This document shows, one piece after another, positions 5,203-5,695 of a DNA stretch of 5,695 nucleotides. The number at the start of each line of letters is the position of its first letter. The stretch's first letter is position 1. The notes under the pieces were generated by a model. The model was not told the origin of the DNA. It saw only the letters and a list, made by a program, of their open reading frames with translations, and did no database searches. Both the position numbers and the translations under genes were made by a program. Source of the DNA: Bacillota bacterium (GTDB lineage Bacteria > Bacillota > Clostridia > Oscillospirales > Oscillospiraceae); contig WQUU01000111.1 in NCBI GenBank assembly GCA_009781925.1, positions 1-5,695 on the forward strand, written 5' to 3'.

Positions 5203-5586
5203 TCACCAAATCCATGACACATCGTATTTCTGGATATTATCGTCTATTGTAATAATCGTTAAATTTTCTGCGAGAGCGGTTGAAATAAGCAAACGGTCAA
5301 AAGGGTCTTTCTGGATAAACGGCAAGGAGGAAAGTCCTCTCAGATACTCGTCCTCAATTTGCAGAATATCAAAGTCTCTTTTCCTTACATCCTCAATCAA
5401 CTTGTCAAAGGTAAAGCTTAAGTTTAGTTTCCCCAAGTTTACTTTTATCGCTATTTCCCAAAGTGACATAGCGTAGACATATAAATCGTTTTCAGGCCGT
5501 TTAATCAGTTCTTTTATTTTTTGCAGCAATTCAGAAGAATTTTCAAAATACCAGATAAGGGCGTGCGTATCAAGCAAATATCTCAT
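5203..5586 (-). CDS. PIN-domain ribonuclease toxin (VapC-like, type II toxin–antitoxin)
   Basis: A 127-residue PIN-domain protein of the COG3744-like kind, a metal-dependent RNase that acts as the toxin in toxin–antitoxin pairs. It starts MRYLLDTHALIWYF with the first acidic residue Asp6. SLWEIAIK (41-48) carries Glu44, DPFDRLL (94-100) carries Asp94/Asp97, and TIDD (113-116) supplies the last acidic position, so the acidic set expected for Mg/Mn binding is complete. The final DVSWIW matches the family's usual hydrophobic end, so the gene looks full length and intact. The ATG overlaps the stop of the upstream antitoxin gene (ATGA), and GGGAG lies 8 nt before it, so translation is coupled. Base composition is clearly richer in AT than lon (in 5221-5280 I count 20 G/C of 60; in 4441-4500, 51 of 60), consistent with horizontal acquisition. 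The RNA target cannot be read from sequence. Confidence 0.88.
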   Translation of the reverse strand: MRYLLDTHALIWYFENSSELLQKIKELIKRPENDLYVYAMSLWEIAIKVNLGKLNLSFTFDKLIEDVRKRDFDILQIEDEYLRGLSSLPFIQKDPFDRLLISTALAENLTIITIDDNIQKYDVSWIW

Positions 5587-5695
5587 TCCATATACTCCCG
5601 CATCTCTTCAAGCGGTTCGTTAAAATCGTCTGACATCCAAACCTTATCTTTCCAAAGACCTAACGCCGTCGAACGCGGCAGCTTAGCCGATTGAT
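5583..5695 (-). CDS. DUF2281-like antitoxin, C-terminal part only
   Basis: The last 36 codons of a gene that runs off the right edge, ending in TGA at 5583-5585. The readable protein is QSAKLPRSTALGLW followed by KDKVWMSDDFNEPLEEMREY and ME. The pattern G-x-x-K-x-K-x-W-M-x-D-D-F-x-E-P-L-E-E is what I recall for the C-terminal end of DUF2281 proteins. These are small antitoxins usually placed just upstream of COG3744-type PIN toxins, and the C-terminal segment is expected to bind the toxin. The stop overlaps the toxin ATG (ATGA), the standard antitoxin-first arrangement. Promoter and operator would lie outside the window. A Phd/AbrB-type antitoxin with a similar tail is the alternative. Confidence 0.7.
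   Translation of the reverse strand, partial: QSAKLPRSTALGLWKDKVWMSDDFNEPLEEMREYME

Noticed and set aside
4980..5217. Plus-strand 107-residue frame (4894-5217) as the real gene here instead of the minus-strand remnant
   Set aside because: It lacks a Shine-Dalgarno and reads as Arg/Cys-rich atypical sequence, while the minus strand gives more natural protein segments co-oriented with the neighbours.
5168..5476. Plus-strand open frame opposite the PIN gene
   Set aside because: Shadow of a PIN gene whose acidic residues and length are intact; the antisense product has low-complexity Ser/Ile/Lys sequence.
1..5695. CRISPR array, tRNA/rRNA genes, insertion sequence or prophage genes
   Set aside because: No regularly spaced repeats, no tRNA-like or rRNA-like stretches, and no transposase, integrase or phage motifs seen on either strand.

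Overview
The window looks like a chromosomal segment of a GC-rich member of the Bacillota, probably an uncultured gut-type Clostridia/Oscillospirales relative. The reasons are the lon–ysxC (engB) gene order typical of Bacillota, purine-rich Shine-Dalgarno sites, a clostridial-style MocA/YgfJ-like nucleotidyltransferase, and short palindromic repeats of kinds I remember from GC-rich Firmicutes genomes. The assignment rests on recalled family features, not on a search.

Layout. Left part, plus strand (1–1621): the 3' part of a threonine synthase-type PLP enzyme, whose stop overlaps (ATGA) the start of a MobA-like/MocA cytidylyltransferase-type protein. Middle (1622–1698): a convergent intergenic gap holding a perfect 12-bp-stem hairpin, probably a terminator used from both sides, and an 11-bp direct repeat. 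Right part, minus strand, read from the right edge: the 3' end of a small DUF2281-like antitoxin, a PIN-domain (VapC-like) toxin overlapping it by ATGA, a broken small gene that seems both 5'-truncated and frameshifted at a run of five C, then lon (819 aa) and the ribosome-assembly GTPase ysxC/engB. All minus-strand genes are co-oriented. The toxin–antitoxin end is visibly richer in AT than the rest, which suggests acquired DNA.

The most distinctive signal is how short palindromic repeats sit on gene ends. One GC-rich repeat occurs as two inverted copies at the lon/ysxC junction. One copy encodes most of the extra C-terminal tail of Lon. The other supplies Lon's stop codon and runs to the edge of the Shine-Dalgarno of ysxC. 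A second, unrelated inverted repeat encodes the last ~20 residues of YsxC. A third palindromic segment encodes the first ~17 residues of the MocA-like protein. So three repeat types have been tolerated in frame at gene termini within about 1.5 kb.

Functionally, lon and ysxC are housekeeping genes (protein quality control and 50S ribosome assembly). The toxin–antitoxin pair lies directly upstream of lon; Lon-type proteases are known to degrade many antitoxins, but any functional link here is inference. I found no RNA genes, CRISPR array, insertion sequence or phage genes. I also saw no convincing wholly new system; the repeat-derived protein ends and the broken gene are the points most worth checking.
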